Shown here: positions 4,973 through 5,404 of the stretch, piece by piece | Layout: each line of letters starts with the position of its first letter | Numbering within the stretch: position 1 is the first letter of the stretch | Origin: Deltaproteobacteria bacterium | Lineage (GTDB): Bacteria; Myxococcota_A; UBA9160 | Length of the DNA stretch: 5,404 nt | Direction of reading: 5' to 3' | NCBI GenBank assembly: GCA_003520425.1 | Contig: DOUU01000152.1 | Span: 216-5,619 of the forward strand | Translations under genes and position numbers: made by a program | Notes under the pieces: model-generated | Databases searched by the model: none | The model's input: the letters and a program-made list of their open reading frames with translations, nothing else | Told to the model about the DNA's origin: nothing

Positions 4973-5404
4973 GGGAAGAGCCCCTTGCGGGGATTCGGCG
5001 GGTCGAACTTGGCGAGCGCCTCGAGCTTCGACTTGGCGTCGTCGTCGAGTCCCCTCGGCACCTGGATCTGGATCCCGACGTACAGGTCGCCGGGCGGACC
5101 CCCTGCAGGGTTCGGCATTCCTTTCCCGCGCAGGCGAAGGCGCTTTCCGCTGTCGGTGCCCGGAGGCACCTGCAGCGTGGCGCGTCCTTCGAGGGTCGGA
5201 ACCTCGACCTTCGCCCCGAGCACCGCCTCGCGCACGGTGATCGGGAGCTCGATGTGGAGGTCGCGCCCGTCCAGGCGAAAGACCGGGTCCGGGCGGATGC
5301 GGATCGTGGCGTGGAGGTCGCCCGGGGGAGCGCCGCCGCTCCCCTCGCCGCCTTTGCCGGGGATCCGGATGCGCCCGCCGTCGGCCACGCCGGGCGGGAT
5401 CCGC
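4969..5404 (-). CDS. cbpA: DnaJ/CbpA-type co-chaperone, C-terminal part (runs off right edge)
   Basis: The frame is open to the right edge and reads RIPPGVADGGRIRIPGKG as its first complete codons, so this is an internal fragment of 145 residues up to the TGA. The J-domain, the G/F region and most of C-terminal domain I are outside the window. What is seen is the end of domain I (IPPGVADGGRIRIPGKGGEG), the linking GDLHATIRIRPDPVFRLDGRDL, and domain II with LPITVREAVLGAKVEVPTL, VPPGTDSGKRLRLRGKGMP and GDLYVGIQIQVP. These C-terminal domains bind unfolded clients and dimerise in Hsp40 proteins that serve DnaK. The tail [13 protein letters not shown] resembles the CbpA ending and lacks the long tail of DnaJ. 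With cbpM next to it this argues for CbpA. Whether a zinc finger is present cannot be seen. Confidence 0.92.
   Translation of the reverse strand, partial: RIPPGVADGGRIRIPGKGGEGSGGAPPGDLHATIRIRPDPVFRLDGRDLHIELPITVREAVLGAKVEVPTLEGRATLQVPPGTDSGKRLRLRGKGMPNPAGGPPGDLYVGIQIQVPRGLDDDAKSKLEALAKFDPPNPRKGLFP

Noticed and set aside
2678..5240. Long open frames on the plus strand opposite the ligase, tetR, yjbQ and cbpA genes (for example 2678-4183 and 3942-5240)
   Set aside because: They are antisense to genes with clear family motifs. Their products are Arg/Ser/His-rich with no fold signature, as expected from high GC content suppressing stop codons.

Overview
The window is a strongly GC-rich bacterial chromosomal segment. 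It has tightly packed genes, frequent GTG/TTG starts and third codon positions dominated by G and C. Gene content (a DnaJ/CbpA-type co-chaperone with a CbpM partner, YjbQ, a TetR-controlled acyl-CoA ligase, a bacterial inositol oxygenase and an MDR oxidoreductase) fits a free-living heterotroph. It resembles myxobacterial or other deltaproteobacterial-type lineages, but the sequence alone does not settle the taxon. There is no sign of a phage, insertion sequence, CRISPR array, tRNA or rRNA.

Layout, left to right: (a) 1-476, minus strand: the N-terminal part of a zinc-independent MDR/quinone oxidoreductase that runs off the left edge. (b) 477-677: an intergenic region between divergent genes, holding one copy of a 23-nt dispersed near-repeat. 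(c) 678-1031, plus strand: a 117-residue membrane protein of unknown function, the only plus-strand gene. (d) 1016-1040: a strong hairpin over the convergent junction. (e) 1041-4132, minus strand: tetR, then an AMP-forming acyl-CoA ligase, then a myo-inositol oxygenase (MIOX) family gene, with ligase and MIOX overlapping by four bases (TTGA). (f) 4133-4274: an intergenic region with the second copy of the near-repeat, a 6-bp hairpin and a pair of GCGC-containing direct repeats. (g) 4275-5404, minus strand: a cbpA/dnaJ-type gene (3' part only), cbpM and yjbQ, joined by two GTGA overlaps.

How the genes may work together: CbpA and CbpM form a known co-chaperone/modulator pair, and YjbQ is translationally coupled behind them. 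The TetR protein is the obvious candidate regulator of the ligase-MIOX pair. A perfect 15-bp inverted repeat in the tetR-ligase gap is a plausible operator. Coupling MIOX to an acyl-CoA ligase is not the usual inositol-catabolic arrangement and is the most interesting gene-level observation. The best non-coding observation is the 23-nt near-repeat shared by the only two sizeable intergenic regions.
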